Shown in pieces: positions 53,392 through 62,308 of a stretch of 62,308 nucleotides of DNA. Source of the DNA: Brucella thiophenivorans (GTDB lineage: Bacteria; Pseudomonadota; Alphaproteobacteria; Rhizobiales; Rhizobiaceae). Every line of letters starts with the position of its first letter. The stretch's first letter is position 1. The DNA lies in assembly GCF_002252445.1 (NCBI RefSeq), contig NZ_NNRJ01000058.1, positions 1 to 62,308 of the forward strand, in the 5' to 3' direction. Made by a program: the position numbers and the translations under genes. The notes beneath the pieces were generated by a model, which ran no database searches, had not been told where the DNA came from, and worked only from the letters and a program-made list of their open reading frames with translations.

Positions 53392-54858
53392 CTAGTCCCC
53401 CCTCTGCGCCTCCCGCTTGATGAAATCTGCCATGCCTCCGGATTGGATTTCTTTGACTATTCCCCGGAGCATGGTTCCGAAAATGCCGTCCGTTAATTTA
53501 TCAGGAAGTACATCAGGGCAAACAGCTGCAACGGTTTTAATTATATCATCCGAAGTTACCGTATTCATCAAGGCTCGCTGAAGCTCCATTGCGCGCGGGT
53601 CATTCAAAGTTTGCGGATTACCATTACTGTCTTTTTGAACAAGATAGGCAAGCCAGGCTGCCAGCGAAAATGCAAAAGGACGTATTGATCCGCCAGCTGC
53701 AATTGTATCCAAAGTCGGAGCAGTTATGCGTTGAGGTAGCTTTTGCGTACCGTCCATTGCAATTTGCACTGTCGAGTGCGCGATCGCCGGGTTGGAAAAC
53801 CGCTCAGCCAAAGCAGATGCATAGCTGTCGAGGTCAATTGTCAGGCCTTTGACGGTTGCTGCGGCGGCAGTAAGATGGCGACGAACAAGGGCGGCATGGC
53901 TAGGGTCCGCCATAACATCGCGTACAAATGCTTTACCGTACAAGAGCCCACTATAGGCAAGCATCGAATGTGCACCATTCAGCATCCGAAGCTTCATATT
54001 TTCATACGCAGTTACATCTTCTACAAACAGGACTCCTGCACATTCCCATTCAGGCCTGCCGGCGCAAAACTGATCTTCAATAACCCATTGGGAGAATGGT
54101 TCTGTCTCTACCGCACCATAATCTTCCCGTCCCGTAAGTTCAGCTGCAAGTCTCGCGGTTTCTACGCTTGATGCAGGCGTGATCCGGTCCACCATAGAAG
54201 ATGGAAAGCTGACATCGCTTGCTATCCAGTTGAAGAGCTTTTCACCATGGGTTTCCTTCGCAAAAGCAAGGACTGCATTACTCAGTTTCTGGCCATTATG
54301 AGATAGATTGTCACAACTGAGCACCGTGAAAGGTTGTAAGCCATTTACCATTCTCCTGTTAAGTGCCTCGACAATCAATCCGATCACTCCCTTAGGTGTC
54401 TGAGGGTTTTCTAGATCCAAAGCGATCACAGGATGGCTACGATCGAGCTGTCCATCGCTGGATATGCCATAGCCTTTTTCTGTGACCGTCAGACTGACGA
54501 TCCGGCAGCCAGGCGCTGTCATTGCTTGCAGTGTATCACCACTTACTTCATGCCCGGCCAATACCCGTTTAAGCGCCCCAATCACCCGCGCCTCTGTAGA
54601 CGCGCTGCGTGTGATCAGCGTGTAATGCCCATTCTGCGGGTTCAAGCTCTCAGCGACGGCAGTTCCACGCAGTGAAACGCCGATAACGCGCCAGTCGCCA
54701 CCTTTTTGTGCCAAAACCGTATCAGTATAATCGATCAGATGGGCGCGCGCAAAATTGCCAAGTCCCAAATGGACAATCCCAGCCCCATGGTTCTCCGGCG
54801 TATATGCTGGCCAGCGGGCTGACGCGCCTTCATTTGCCTGTGTCGAAAGTCTCGTCAT
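53392..54858 (-). CDS. uxuB: Fructuronate reductase / mannitol dehydrogenase family
   Basis: A 488-residue long-chain polyol dehydrogenase: IVHLGLGNFARAHLIDYTD (NAD-binding start), SLTVTEKGYGI and KLRMLNGAHSMLAYSG, which holds catalytic Lys, Asn and His. UxuB reduces D-fructuronate to D-mannonate, the substrate of UxuA. Its start overlaps the uxuA stop by 4 bp. It is the last gene of the sugar-acid operon. Mannitol dehydrogenase is an alternative name, but the context favours fructuronate reductase. Confidence 0.9.
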   Translation of the reverse strand: MTRLSTQANEGASARWPAYTPENHGAGIVHLGLGNFARAHLIDYTDTVLAQKGGDWRVIGVSLRGTAVAESLNPQNGHYTLITRSASTEARVIGALKRVLAGHEVSGDTLQAMTAPGCRIVSLTVTEKGYGISSDGQLDRSHPVIALDLENPQTPKGVIGLIVEALNRRMVNGLQPFTVLSCDNLSHNGQKLSNAVLAFAKETHGEKLFNWIASDVSFPSSMVDRITPASSVETARLAAELTGREDYGAVETEPFSQWVIEDQFCAGRPEWECAGVLFVEDVTAYENMKLRMLNGAHSMLAYSGLLYGKAFVRDVMADPSHAALVRRHLTAAAATVKGLTIDLDSYASALAERFSNPAIAHSTVQIAMDGTQKLPQRITAPTLDTIAAGGSIRPFAFSLAAWLAYLVQKDSNGNPQTLNDPRAMELQRALMNTVTSDDIIKTVAAVCPDVLPDKLTDGIFGTMLRGIVKEIQSGGMADFIKREAQRGD

Positions 54859-56072
54859 TCAACAACCCTGACATCTGGATGCGACAGTGCGGTCATAATA
54901 CCGCGTAACTCAGCCAACCCCTTCAAGCGCCCGATAGATGGGTAACCCGGCTGCGCTCTTCTGTTGAGATCATCCAGAATATCCTGACCGTGATCTGGCC
55001 GCAGTGGAATTTGCCAGTCTGCGCGGCCCGCAAGCTTGCGGCGATTTTCTTCGGCAAGAATGGCCGCAATCATGGCAACCATATCGGTATGGCCTTCCAG
55101 ATGAGCCGCCTCATGGAACGATCCGCCAAGATGCGTTTCTTCAAGGGTGACATTGCGCAGATGCAGAAAATGGACCCGATCACCCAGACGTTTCATCATA
55201 CCCGGCAAATCATTGTCGGCGCGTGTACCCAGAGACCCCGTACAAAGTGTAATGCCATTTGCCGGAATATTTACGGCATCCATCACAGCCTTATAATCGG
55301 CTTCGGTGGACATGATACGCGGCAGGCCAAGCAGAGGGAACGGTGGATCATCCGGATGACAGCATAGGCGCACACCCAGCTCTTCTGCCAGCGGACTGAC
55401 TTCAGCCAGAAAATCTATCAGATGCCCTCGCAGACGTTCAGGCGAAATGCTTTCATAATGTGCAATATGAAGTTTAACATCTTCCATCGACATACGTTCG
55501 GCAGCGCCGGGCAAGCCGAACACGACATTGCCTGAGAGTTCGAGACGTCGCGCATCGTCCATTTCTGCAAAACGCTTGCTTGCGGCTTCGCGAACTTCGG
55601 GACTATAGTCGTCTGCTGCGCTGTCGCGTTGCAGAAGAAACATATCAAAGGCCGCGAAATCTATAGCGTCATAGCGCATGCAGGTTGCGCCATTTGTTAA
55701 TCGATAAGCCAGATCCGTACGGGTCCAGTCAAGAATTGGCATGAAATTATAGCAAATGACCTCGATACCCGCATCACGCAAGTTGCGCATGGAAGTCTTC
55801 CAGTTTGCTATATGTGTTTTCCACTCTCCCGTTTGGCGTTTGATATCCTCGGAGACCGGAAGACTTTCAACGACTTCCCATCGCAGACCAGAGGGATCCC
55901 CGTTTTTCATTTGAGAAAGGTCAGCTTTTCTCTTTTCAATTTCTGCAGGTGACCAAACGGCGCCGGTCGTGACATGGTGGAGGGCTGTTACCACACCTTC
56001 CACGCCTGCCTGCAACATATCATCTATGGATACTAAGTCTTTGGGACCGAACCAACGCCAGGTCTGTCTCAT
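54855..56072 (-). CDS. uxuA: Mannonate dehydratase
   Basis: A 405-residue TIM-barrel metalloenzyme: MRQTWRWFGPKDLVSIDDM, EVICYNFMPILDWTRTDL and LCCHPDDPPFPLLGLPRIMS, with CTGSLGTRADNDLP, FLHLRNV and LRPDHGQDI; these supply the metal-binding His, Cys and Asp residues. It dehydrates D-mannonate to 2-keto-3-deoxygluconate, the entry to the Entner-Doudoroff pathway. It lies 18 bp after the zinc dehydrogenase gene and overlaps uxuB. Confidence 0.95.
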   Translation of the reverse strand: MRQTWRWFGPKDLVSIDDMLQAGVEGVVTALHHVTTGAVWSPAEIEKRKADLSQMKNGDPSGLRWEVVESLPVSEDIKRQTGEWKTHIANWKTSMRNLRDAGIEVICYNFMPILDWTRTDLAYRLTNGATCMRYDAIDFAAFDMFLLQRDSAADDYSPEVREAASKRFAEMDDARRLELSGNVVFGLPGAAERMSMEDVKLHIAHYESISPERLRGHLIDFLAEVSPLAEELGVRLCCHPDDPPFPLLGLPRIMSTEADYKAVMDAVNIPANGITLCTGSLGTRADNDLPGMMKRLGDRVHFLHLRNVTLEETHLGGSFHEAAHLEGHTDMVAMIAAILAEENRRKLAGRADWQIPLRPDHGQDILDDLNRRAQPGYPSIGRLKGLAELRGIMTALSHPDVRVVE

Positions 56073-56090
56073 ATTGTCGTCTCTCTGTTT

Positions 56091-57173
56091 TTAGTGCCGT
56101 GCAGATGCATCGGCAAAAGCAATTTGAACCTTGACCGATTGGGAACGGTCGGTCGCTACGCGAAATGCGGGAAGCGCTTCAGTCACGGGAAATGTGGCCG
56201 TAATGATCGGGCGCGGGTCAATTGCACGCGATCCGATCAACTGAACGGCTTCAGCAAATTCAGTATCGAAACGTTGCGAACCGATGAACTGGATTTCTTT
56301 ACCAACCATCACATTCAATGGCATGGTTGTTGGCCCTGCAACACCCACTTGCACCATAGTACCGAGGGGGCGCAAACATGAGATTGCATCATTTATTGCG
56401 GGGGCCGCAGCAGAACACTCGAAGACCAGATCAACCTTGCCCTTGCCCTCTTTCCAGCGGTCAAGTCCAGTTGGATCGGCTGAAATATTGACTGTGTGGT
56501 TGGCGCCCATTTTTGCAGCAATCGCAAGTGTTGCGTCTTGAATATCCGTTACGATAATTTCGGAAGCGCCACGTCTTTTTGCCACCGCTACACAAAGTGC
56601 GCCTATCGGGCCAGCTCCTGTTACCAGCACGACTTTGCCCGATAAGCTACCGGCAATTGCCTCGCCCCGATTGGCTGCATGTAAACACACAGCCAGCGGC
56701 TCTGCACACGCCGCAGCACCCGGATCGATGTCACTGGGTACTGTAAAACACTGATCGGCAGCGATCACCATTTTATCTCGAAACATGCCTTGCTGGTGCG
56801 GAAGGTACATCGCTGAACCTTTAAAACGCATCGCATTGCAGTGGCGAGACAAACCTTGCTGGCAAAAACTGCAATCGCCGCAGGGCTGGGACGGGTTCAT
56901 GGCAACAAGCTGGCCGACGGCGAGGTTTGTTACACCTTCGCCAAGTGCCTCGATACGTCCGGATGCCTCATGTCCGAGAATGATTGGTTCACGAACAACA
57001 ATTGTACCAATGCCACCTTCCAGCCAATAATGCAGATCTGACCCGCAAATGCCACCAGCCTGAACACTCACCAATACCTCGCCAGAGCCTGGTGCTTCGA
57101 AAGCTCTGTTTTCTACGCGCAAGTCATTCTGAGCATGAAGGCAAATGATCCGTGTTACCAATTGTTCTGTCAT
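56091..57173 (-). CDS. Zinc-dependent dehydrogenase, L-idonate 5-dehydrogenase-like
   Basis: A 360-residue medium-chain dehydrogenase. GGICGSDLHYWLEGGIG (catalytic Cys), GHEASG, and the structural-zinc cluster QPCGDCSFCQQGLSRHC, followed by the Rossmann VTGAGPIGALC. The AMRFKGSAMYLPHQQGMF stretch closely resembles E. coli IdnD. It could oxidise L-idonate, or L-gulonate to D-fructuronate, feeding UxuB and UxuA. It lies between the TRAP genes and uxuA with gaps of 7 and 18 bp. Confidence 0.9.
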   Translation of the reverse strand: MTEQLVTRIICLHAQNDLRVENRAFEAPGSGEVLVSVQAGGICGSDLHYWLEGGIGTIVVREPIILGHEASGRIEALGEGVTNLAVGQLVAMNPSQPCGDCSFCQQGLSRHCNAMRFKGSAMYLPHQQGMFRDKMVIAADQCFTVPSDIDPGAAACAEPLAVCLHAANRGEAIAGSLSGKVVLVTGAGPIGALCVAVAKRRGASEIIVTDIQDATLAIAAKMGANHTVNISADPTGLDRWKEGKGKVDLVFECSAAAPAINDAISCLRPLGTMVQVGVAGPTTMPLNVMVGKEIQFIGSQRFDTEFAEAVQLIGSRAIDPRPIITATFPVTEALPAFRVATDRSQSVKVQIAFADASARH

Positions 57174-57180
57174 CGGAGCC

Positions 57181-58458
57181 TCAAGGCATTAATGTGTTCG
57201 GCAACCAAGTCGCCAAAGGTGGGAAATAGCTAACCATCAGAAGGACGATAATATTGGTGATGATGTAGGGAATAATTGCCCTAATCACCGGAGATAGAGG
57301 AAGTCGTGCGATATTTGACGCCACGAAAAGGCAAACGCCGACAGGAGGTGTCGTTAGGCCGATCATCAGATTCAGGACAGCAAAACAGGCGAAGTGTATG
57401 GGATCTATGCCGACGGCAATAGCCAGAGCCTGCAAAGGCACGAACAGAATGATCAACGCGGCAATCGTTTCCATGAACATGCCAACAAACAAAAGCAGAA
57501 GATTGATCAGCAAGATGACGAGAAACTTGTTGTCCGTAACTGAGAGAACTGCATCGGCCAGTGCCTGTGGAATACGCTCCGCGACGAGGATCCAACCGAA
57601 AACATTCGCAGTGCCAACCAACACCAGAATTCCGGCAGAACTAATGGCACTGTCGATGATTATCTTGGGAATACGACTTACTGGCAATTCCCGATAGATG
57701 AAGAGGCCGACGAGCGCAGCGTACAGACAGGCTACTACCGCTGTTTCTGTTGGCGTTGTAACACCGATCAGCAGTCCGCCGACGATCAGTGCGGTCATTG
57801 CTATTGCCCAGATCGCTCCGGTGAACGACGTGAACAACTCACGGACACCCTTCCAGTTTTCACGTGGAAAATTCTTTTTCTTTGCGATGAAATAGGTTGT
57901 TACCATCATCGCGAAGCCCATTAGGAGGCCTGGCATTGCACCAGCCAGAAACAGTTTTCCAACGGAGAGGCCAGAGAGCGATCCGACAATAATCATGGGA
58001 ACGCTTGGGGGGATCATCGGACCTACAGTCGATGAAGCAGCAGTGACGGCTGCCGAGAAATCAGCTGGGTATCCAACTTTTTTCATCCCAGGAATCATCA
58101 TGCCACCAACGGATGCAACATCGGCGACCGCAGTTCCCGATATGCCGCCAAAAAGCATAGAGGCTGCGATGTTGGCCTGTGCCAGTCCGCCGCGCATCCA
58201 ACCAACCAGAGCATTGGCAAAGCGAATGATCCGCTCAGTTATGCCGCCGGAATTCATCAGGTTTCCAGCCAGAATAAAACCCGGAATACAGAGCAGCACG
58301 AAACTGTCCATCCCGGCATACATTTTCTGAGGAATGACGACCAAGGGGATATCAGCAAACAGGAGGTAGGCCATTGAAGACAGACCTAATGTCACCGCAA
58401 CGGGCAAGCCGATGGCCAGCCCCAGGACAAATGTTCCAAGAAGAAGGGTCAGACCCAT
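57181..58458 (-). CDS. TRAP transporter large permease (DctM type)
   Basis: A 425-residue protein with 12 or more spans. Landmarks: IPGFILAGNLMNSGGITERI, MLFGGISGTAVADVASVG, GPMIPPSVPMIIVGSLSG and LMIGLTTPPVGVCLFVAS. It is the transport subunit of a tripartite sodium-driven sugar-acid importer. Its ATG overlaps the stop of the small subunit (TAATG). Confidence 0.95.
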   Translation of the reverse strand: MGLTLLLGTFVLGLAIGLPVAVTLGLSSMAYLLFADIPLVVIPQKMYAGMDSFVLLCIPGFILAGNLMNSGGITERIIRFANALVGWMRGGLAQANIAASMLFGGISGTAVADVASVGGMMIPGMKKVGYPADFSAAVTAASSTVGPMIPPSVPMIIVGSLSGLSVGKLFLAGAMPGLLMGFAMMVTTYFIAKKKNFPRENWKGVRELFTSFTGAIWAIAMTALIVGGLLIGVTTPTETAVVACLYAALVGLFIYRELPVSRIPKIIIDSAISSAGILVLVGTANVFGWILVAERIPQALADAVLSVTDNKFLVILLINLLLLFVGMFMETIAALIILFVPLQALAIAVGIDPIHFACFAVLNLMIGLTTPPVGVCLFVASNIARLPLSPVIRAIIPYIITNIIVLLMVSYFPPLATWLPNTLMP

Positions 58459-58958
58459 TAATTTTCCTCCGAATTGGGGATGGGTCGCCCATCATGGCGG
58501 CCTGTCAGCATCTCTATGATGCGCATGAGCGCCCAAAGGGTTAGCGCTACGAAAAGGATAAGCTGTGATGCGTGGATGAAATCCATGCGCCAGCCGAGAG
58601 AAGGGGCCGTTTGACGGCTGCCGATGGTGGTGTAGTCCCAAGCAGCAGGCAAAAGAACGACGGCAAAAACCACTGTCAGGATTGCACTGACCAGTCGCAG
58701 TAGCCATGGCATGCGTCCTGGCAGGCTTTCACATAGGAGGTCAACATTGACCATATCACCGCTGCGTAAGGCAAGGCCCGCACCCAGCGCGCCTATGTAA
58801 AGCAGGCAGAATCTCGTAAGCTCTTCCGTCCAGACTGGTGCAGTGCTCAAAAATGTGCGGGCATAAACCTGCAATAGGACTGAGCCCATAAGCACAAGAA
58901 ATGTTGCGAGTATCAGAAGGCGACACACGCCCTCTAATCCTTTGAATGTTTTTGTCAT
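58458..58958 (-). CDS. TRAP transporter small permease (DctQ type)
   Basis: A 166-residue protein with four spans. Landmarks are VYARTFLSTAPVWTEELTRF and GAGLALRSGDMVNVDLL, which are typical of DctQ. It pairs with the large permease. The start is ATG at 58958, 50 bp after the binding-protein stop. Confidence 0.93.
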   Translation of the reverse strand: MTKTFKGLEGVCRLLILATFLVLMGSVLLQVYARTFLSTAPVWTEELTRFCLLYIGALGAGLALRSGDMVNVDLLCESLPGRMPWLLRLVSAILTVVFAVVLLPAAWDYTTIGSRQTAPSLGWRMDFIHASQLILFVALTLWALMRIIEMLTGRHDGRPIPNSEEN

Positions 58959-59008
58959 GGTATCCTCGACAGGCTAGCTGCCGGACTTCATCCGGCAGCA
59001 CCTTTATC

Positions 59009-59983
59009 TCAGTCGTTGAAAACCTGTTCGGCCAGGGGACGGATTTCCTGTGGCACAGATGCCAGAACTGCGTCCTTTGCCTTCGCCGCGAATGCGGACT
59101 GATCGACGTCGATGAATTCCACACCCCGCGCTTCCAGATCGGTGACGAGTGCTTTCTCGTCGGCGACAAACAATTCACGTTCGTAAGATTGCGTGGCTTG
59201 AGCGGCTTCTATCAAAGCAGCCTGATCCGCTTCCGACAATTTTCCCCAGCTGCGATCTGATATCGTGAGATAAATCCAGGAGCGAACGTGTTCAGTTTTG
59301 TTGATGACCTTCTGAACTTCATAAAAGCCGCCCGACTTAAAGAGAGCGAGTGGATTCTCCTGTCCTTCGATGGTACCGTTTTGAAGCGAGGTAAATACCT
59401 CCGAGAAGGCCATTGGGGTAGGGTTTGCACCAAGTGCCTGCCATGCAGCCACAAAAATCGGAACATTGGGTACGCGAACCTTGAAACCTTTTAAATCTTC
59501 CGGCTTCGTTATCTCACGATTAGCTGAAAGATTACGGGGACCACGCGCGAAATAGGTCAGAGGACGAATACCAGCCTTTTCGATGATTTCCGCCTCAATC
59601 TGTTTGCCGATATCACCTGATGCAACCGTGTCCATATGTTCAAGCGACTTGTATCCATATGGTAAAGCCAGCAAAGCCGCTTTCGGCGCCCAGTTCTGCA
59701 AGCTCTCACCGGTGATTGTCATGTCGGCGGTGCCAAGCTGCATACCGTTGATCACGTCGATTTCCTTACCGAGTGATTCATTCGGATAGACTTCAACCGC
59801 CACGCGGCCTTCGCTGCGAGATTTGACCTCGTCAGCGAATTTCAGCGCGGCTTTGTGCCAGATATTCTCTTCATTTGCGAGATGCCCGAGCTTGAGAGTA
59901 ACCTCTTGCGCAAGCGATGTGCCTCCCATCAATGCAAGCATCGCGCAGGTGGCTGCTATATGCTTAAAATTCTGAAACTTCAT
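59009..59983 (-). CDS. TRAP transporter substrate-binding protein (DctP type)
   Basis: A 324-residue periplasmic protein. A signal peptide (CAMLALMGGTSLA) precedes LKLGHLANEENIWHKAALKF, EVYPNESLGKEIDVINGMQ and RGPRNLSANREITKPEDLKG, in which an Arg conventionally binds the substrate carboxylate, then QENPLALF. The family binds uronates and aldonates. The ribosome binding site is AGGAGGAAAG. It is first in the transport set. Confidence 0.94.
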   Translation of the reverse strand: MKFQNFKHIAATCAMLALMGGTSLAQEVTLKLGHLANEENIWHKAALKFADEVKSRSEGRVAVEVYPNESLGKEIDVINGMQLGTADMTITGESLQNWAPKAALLALPYGYKSLEHMDTVASGDIGKQIEAEIIEKAGIRPLTYFARGPRNLSANREITKPEDLKGFKVRVPNVPIFVAAWQALGANPTPMAFSEVFTSLQNGTIEGQENPLALFKSGGFYEVQKVINKTEHVRSWIYLTISDRSWGKLSEADQAALIEAAQATQSYERELFVADEKALVTDLEARGVEFIDVDQSAFAAKAKDAVLASVPQEIRPLAEQVFND

Positions 59984-60027
59984 TCTTTCCTCCTCTGGAA
60001 TGACGTCGTTGCTGCTTTTGTGCAGTG

Positions 60028-60702
60028 CTATAGAAAATACTCAGGTCTCTCCTGTTCGATCACGGGGAGATCGATTAGAATTCCTTGCAGGTGTTGCCGC
60101 ATGAATTGTTCAGCGCGGGAAGCATCGCCCACAGCAATGGCCTCAACTACTTCACGGTGCTGGGCAATCAGCCGGGCAACCGGAAAATGCATGCTTGAAA
60201 GAAAGCGCACCCGATCCATCTGTGCCTTCATCTCGACTACCACGCGCCAGGCCTTGCCCTTCCCGGCGCCTTCAGCGAGTGTGCGATGGAATATTTCATC
60301 CGCATCCATGAAGTCTCGTGCGGATCCGCCGATTATCTCTTCCTGACGAAGAAGTTGCGCGCGTAGTTTTGTCACAAGTACATCGTCAGGAGATTGGGCC
60401 AATAGCTTTACGATGTCAGCTTCAACCGCCTCACGGACAAAGCGCGCATCCATGACCGCCTGTAGTGAGATTTTCGCGATAAACGTTCCGCGCTGCGGGC
60501 GGACCTCAAGCAAACCTTCATTTGCGAGCGTAATGAAAGCTTCGCGCACAGGTTGACGGCTCACGCCATACTGTTGAGCCACTTCCGCTTCTGAAATCCG
60601 CGTACCCGGCGATAAGGCATTGTCTATGATGGCAGCACGCAGAGCAGCGTACAGCTGGTCGACCACACTGATGTGCTTTGGTTGCAACAACTGACTATGC
60701 AT
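60028..60702 (-). CDS. GntR-family (FCD) regulator of the sugar-acid operon
   Basis: A 224-residue regulator. Winged helix: VVDQLYAALRAAIIDNALSPGTRISEAEVAQQYGVSRQPVREAF (landmarks GTRISEAEVAQQYGVSRQPV). FCD domain: DADEIFHRTLAEGAGKG and MHFPVARLIAQHREVVEAI with His metal ligands. The ATG at 60702 has GGAGGAGG at 60711-60718; a longer reading to 60903 covers antisense pseudogene DNA and is rejected. It lies 44 bp before the DctP gene on the same strand. Confidence 0.92.
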   Translation of the reverse strand: MHSQLLQPKHISVVDQLYAALRAAIIDNALSPGTRISEAEVAQQYGVSRQPVREAFITLANEGLLEVRPQRGTFIAKISLQAVMDARFVREAVEADIVKLLAQSPDDVLVTKLRAQLLRQEEIIGGSARDFMDADEIFHRTLAEGAGKGKAWRVVVEMKAQMDRVRFLSSMHFPVARLIAQHREVVEAIAVGDASRAEQFMRQHLQGILIDLPVIEQERPEYFL

Positions 60703-60730
60703 GCATTCGTCCTCCTCCAGATCAGCAATA

Positions 60731-60748
60731 TACCATACTACCATACCA
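60731..60748. promoter_or_regulatory. Triple TACCA cluster upstream of the GntR gene
   Basis: TACCA occurs at 60731, 60739 and 60744 (TACCATACTACCATACCA). On the other strand it reads TGGTATGGTAGTATGGTA, resembling the TGGTATACCA-type sites of GntR uronate regulators. It lies 29 bp upstream of the GntR start. A likely operator, by inference. Confidence 0.45.
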
Positions 60749-60749
60749 G

Positions 60750-61296
60750 TCAATATGGCGGCACGATTGCCCTGACCAAAGAGCGGCGCACGGTCGGCAT
60801 CCATTCGCAGTTCATCCGGCCGGACCAGATAGCCAAATACAAGGAATACGGGATCATCCCCGCGTTCTTTACCGACCACACCTTCTTCTTCGCCGACACG
60901 CATATCCTCAATAGAGGTCGCCAGCAGACCGACTTCATCAGCCCGATGAAGAGCGCCTATGAAGCAGGCCTAATGCCGACCAACCATACCGACGCATTCG
61001 TCGTGCCGATCGACCAGATGCTGGCGACTTGGAGTGCGGTGAACAGAGTTTCGCGCAATGGCGAGATCATCGGAGCGGAGGAGCGTATCTCGCCTTATCT
61101 CACGCTGAAGGCGATCACGATCAGTGCGGCATACCAGTATTTCGAAGAGGGTTCGAAGGGGTCACTCGAGGTTGGAAAGCGTGCCGACCTGGTCGTGCTG
61201 TCGGACAATCCCGTCACTGTCGATCCGATGGCTATCAAGGACATCAAGGTCATCGAAACAGTCAAGGATGGCAAAACCGTTTTTCAGGCACAGTAA
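60750..61296 (+). pseudogene. Amidohydrolase (YtcJ-like) 3' fragment
   Basis: About 180 residues of the C-terminal part of an amidohydrolase_3 protein: HSQFIRPDQIAKYKEYGIIP, FTDHTFFFADTH, PTNHTDAFVVPID and LEVGKRADLVVLSDNPVTVD. The N-terminal two thirds, including the HxH metal motif, are missing. The apparent upstream reading overlaps the GntR gene in antisense and shows no similarity. So it is a truncated remnant joined at ~60750, where the operator region of the uxu cluster begins. Confidence 0.8.
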
Positions 61297-61584
61297 GCAT
61301 ATCGCAAGCGGGTGTCATTAGGCTAAGGACTCGTTCCTTTCCGGCCCAGAAGATAACGGCAGCCGCGAGCTCTATAGCTGCTCGGAACACGACCGCGCAG
61401 CAATCAGCAGCATTCATATGTTGAGTTTCGCCTGATTTTGAGCCAGTTCTTCATTTCAGGTTAATCCACCCAAATCGGAACTAGACAAAGGGTTTAATAG
61501 GATAGATGTGCTTTAGCTGATCAACATCAAACACAAAACTGGGTCAATTCAACACTTCACCCCCTATTGAGCTACTTACGCGGT

Positions 61585-61983
61585 CTATCCCGGTAGAAAT
61601 ATTCGGGCGATGTTTTCGTCTATCCGGCGCGGGCGTCGGGTTTCTGCATCAACGCAGCACCAGGAGCTATTTACTTCCGTTGCCACATCATCACTGCGCT
61701 TAATAGTGGTCGTGAAAAAGGCGCGTGATCCCTTCATGCCAGTGGCGGTTACCAGAGCTTCTACACTGTCGTTTAAAAACAGCGGTGCGTGATAGCTAAT
61801 CTCGTGTTTTAGGGCCACCCAAAGAAGTTGAGCTTGGTTTTCGATTGAGGATTTTGCCTGCCAATAGCTGATAACAGCCTCTTGCACCCAGCGCAGATAT
61901 ACCGCGTTGTTGACGTGTCCCATATCATCAATATCGCCTGGAGAGATAATGACAGCGTGCCGAAAGATTGCGTTCTTTATCAT
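61585..61983 (-). CDS. Acyl-CoA thioesterase (4HBT, YbgC/FadM-like)
   Basis: A 132-residue hotdog-fold thioesterase: PGDIDDMGHVNNAVYLRWVQEA with the catalytic Asp and the GHVNNAVY loop, and EISYHAPLFLNDSVEAL. It cleaves acyl-CoA thioesters. The ATG at 61983 is used (a TTG at 61989 would add two residues). It is monocistronic. Confidence 0.9.
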   Translation of the reverse strand: MIKNAIFRHAVIISPGDIDDMGHVNNAVYLRWVQEAVISYWQAKSSIENQAQLLWVALKHEISYHAPLFLNDSVEALVTATGMKGSRAFFTTTIKRSDDVATEVNSSWCCVDAETRRPRRIDENIARIFLPG

Positions 61984-62246
61984 GACCAAAAAATGGGGAT
62001 TTGCAAAGCTAGATGCAACCCATTCATTTTACAAACTGGCACAATCTAATGGCTCATTGCCATTACTGAAAACCATAAGGTGAGTGTGGAAAAGCTAGCC
62101 CAAGTGCATCAAGTGCTTGGTGCGTTGATGCCTAATGGTCACTTTGCAGTTCATTTGTTTTCAACGCGTATGGGAACGTGATCCGACGTATTTGAATTGG
62201 AGTCAGGATTCTTGACTGGCACTCATAACTAGCCGCTCGCGTGATT

Positions 62247-62308
62247 ATGCATAAAAGAGAGCTAAAGTTTGCTGAATTGCGTGACGAACTGGCTGATGCC
62301 CGACGCAA
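62247..62308 (+). CDS. Possible start of a gene running off the window
   Basis: From ATG at 62247 an open, charged, helix-rich reading (MHKRELKFAELRDELADARR) continues to the window edge. It resembles the linker region of sensor proteins but is too short to identify. The ribosome binding site is weak. A GTG at 62241 is also in frame. Confidence 0.25.
   Translation, partial: MHKRELKFAELRDELADARR

Noticed and set aside
60703..60903. Longer N-terminus for the GntR regulator of the sugar-acid operon
   Set aside because: It would be antisense to the amidohydrolase remnant. A strong ribosome binding site supports the start at 60702.
62086..62178. A ~30-codon open frame (ending ...FSTRMGT)
   Set aside because: Too short, with no clear start or similarity that I can recognise.

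Overview
The window looks like part of a secondary replicon (chromid or large plasmid) of a Brucella/Ochrobactrum-type alphaproteobacterium (order Hyphomicrobiales). Three things point there. First, a complete repABC cassette lies at 41.2-45.0 kb. Second, the intergenic palindromic mosaic repeats have the form GCGCATCCCGAAAA...TTTTCGGGATGCGC, which is characteristic of this order. Third, the gene content is that of Brucellaceae. Species cannot be fixed from the sequence alone. I saw no rRNA, tRNA or CRISPR array.

Layout. 0-6.3 kb: an AraC-type regulator with a shortened sensor domain, an unrecognised helical-toroid protein, and a large autotransporter with a zinc-protease-like passenger. 6.3-9.2 kb: a FecBCDE-type iron/corrinoid ABC importer. 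9.4-13.1 kb: two MFS exporters and a divergent LysR regulator. 13.2-18.4 kb: a decayed pseudoazurin gene, then a PLP amino-acid decarboxylase with an AspT-type exchanger, probably an acid-resistance pair, behind a structured leader. 18.6-22 kb: an alpha/beta hydrolase, a DUF4394 exported protein, and an ECF sigma/RskA anti-sigma pair. 22-29.6 kb: the pbpC plus alpha-2-macroglobulin envelope module. 29.9-37.3 kb: a nine-gene catabolic locus (polar amino-acid ABC importer, MmgE/PrpD protein, class-F flavin monooxygenase, flavin reductase, GntR regulator), which I read as a candidate aminopolycarboxylate pathway. 37.6-40.0 kb: amino-acid permease plus asparaginase. 40.0-41.2 kb: a TerC-family protein behind a highly structured 5' leader whose last hairpin traps the Shine-Dalgarno sequence.

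41.2-45.3 kb is the replication and partition block (repC, antisense ctRNA, repB, repA). Two copies of a 16-bp palindrome flank repA and are candidate parS sites. Beyond it, 45.2-50.4 kb is decayed mobile DNA: about 1 kb without genes, an IS481-family element with two nonsense mutations, an IS66-like remnant cut by an intact IS6-family element, and a small EexN-like protein. 50.4-53.3 kb pairs a BCCT osmolyte importer with an MscS channel. 53.4-60.7 kb is a sugar-acid operon (GntR, TRAP transporter, IdnD-like dehydrogenase, UxuA, UxuB) that fits L-gulonate/L-idonate or fructuronate breakdown to 2-keto-3-deoxygluconate. The right end holds a 5'-truncated amidohydrolase, a 4HBT thioesterase, and possibly the start of a further gene.
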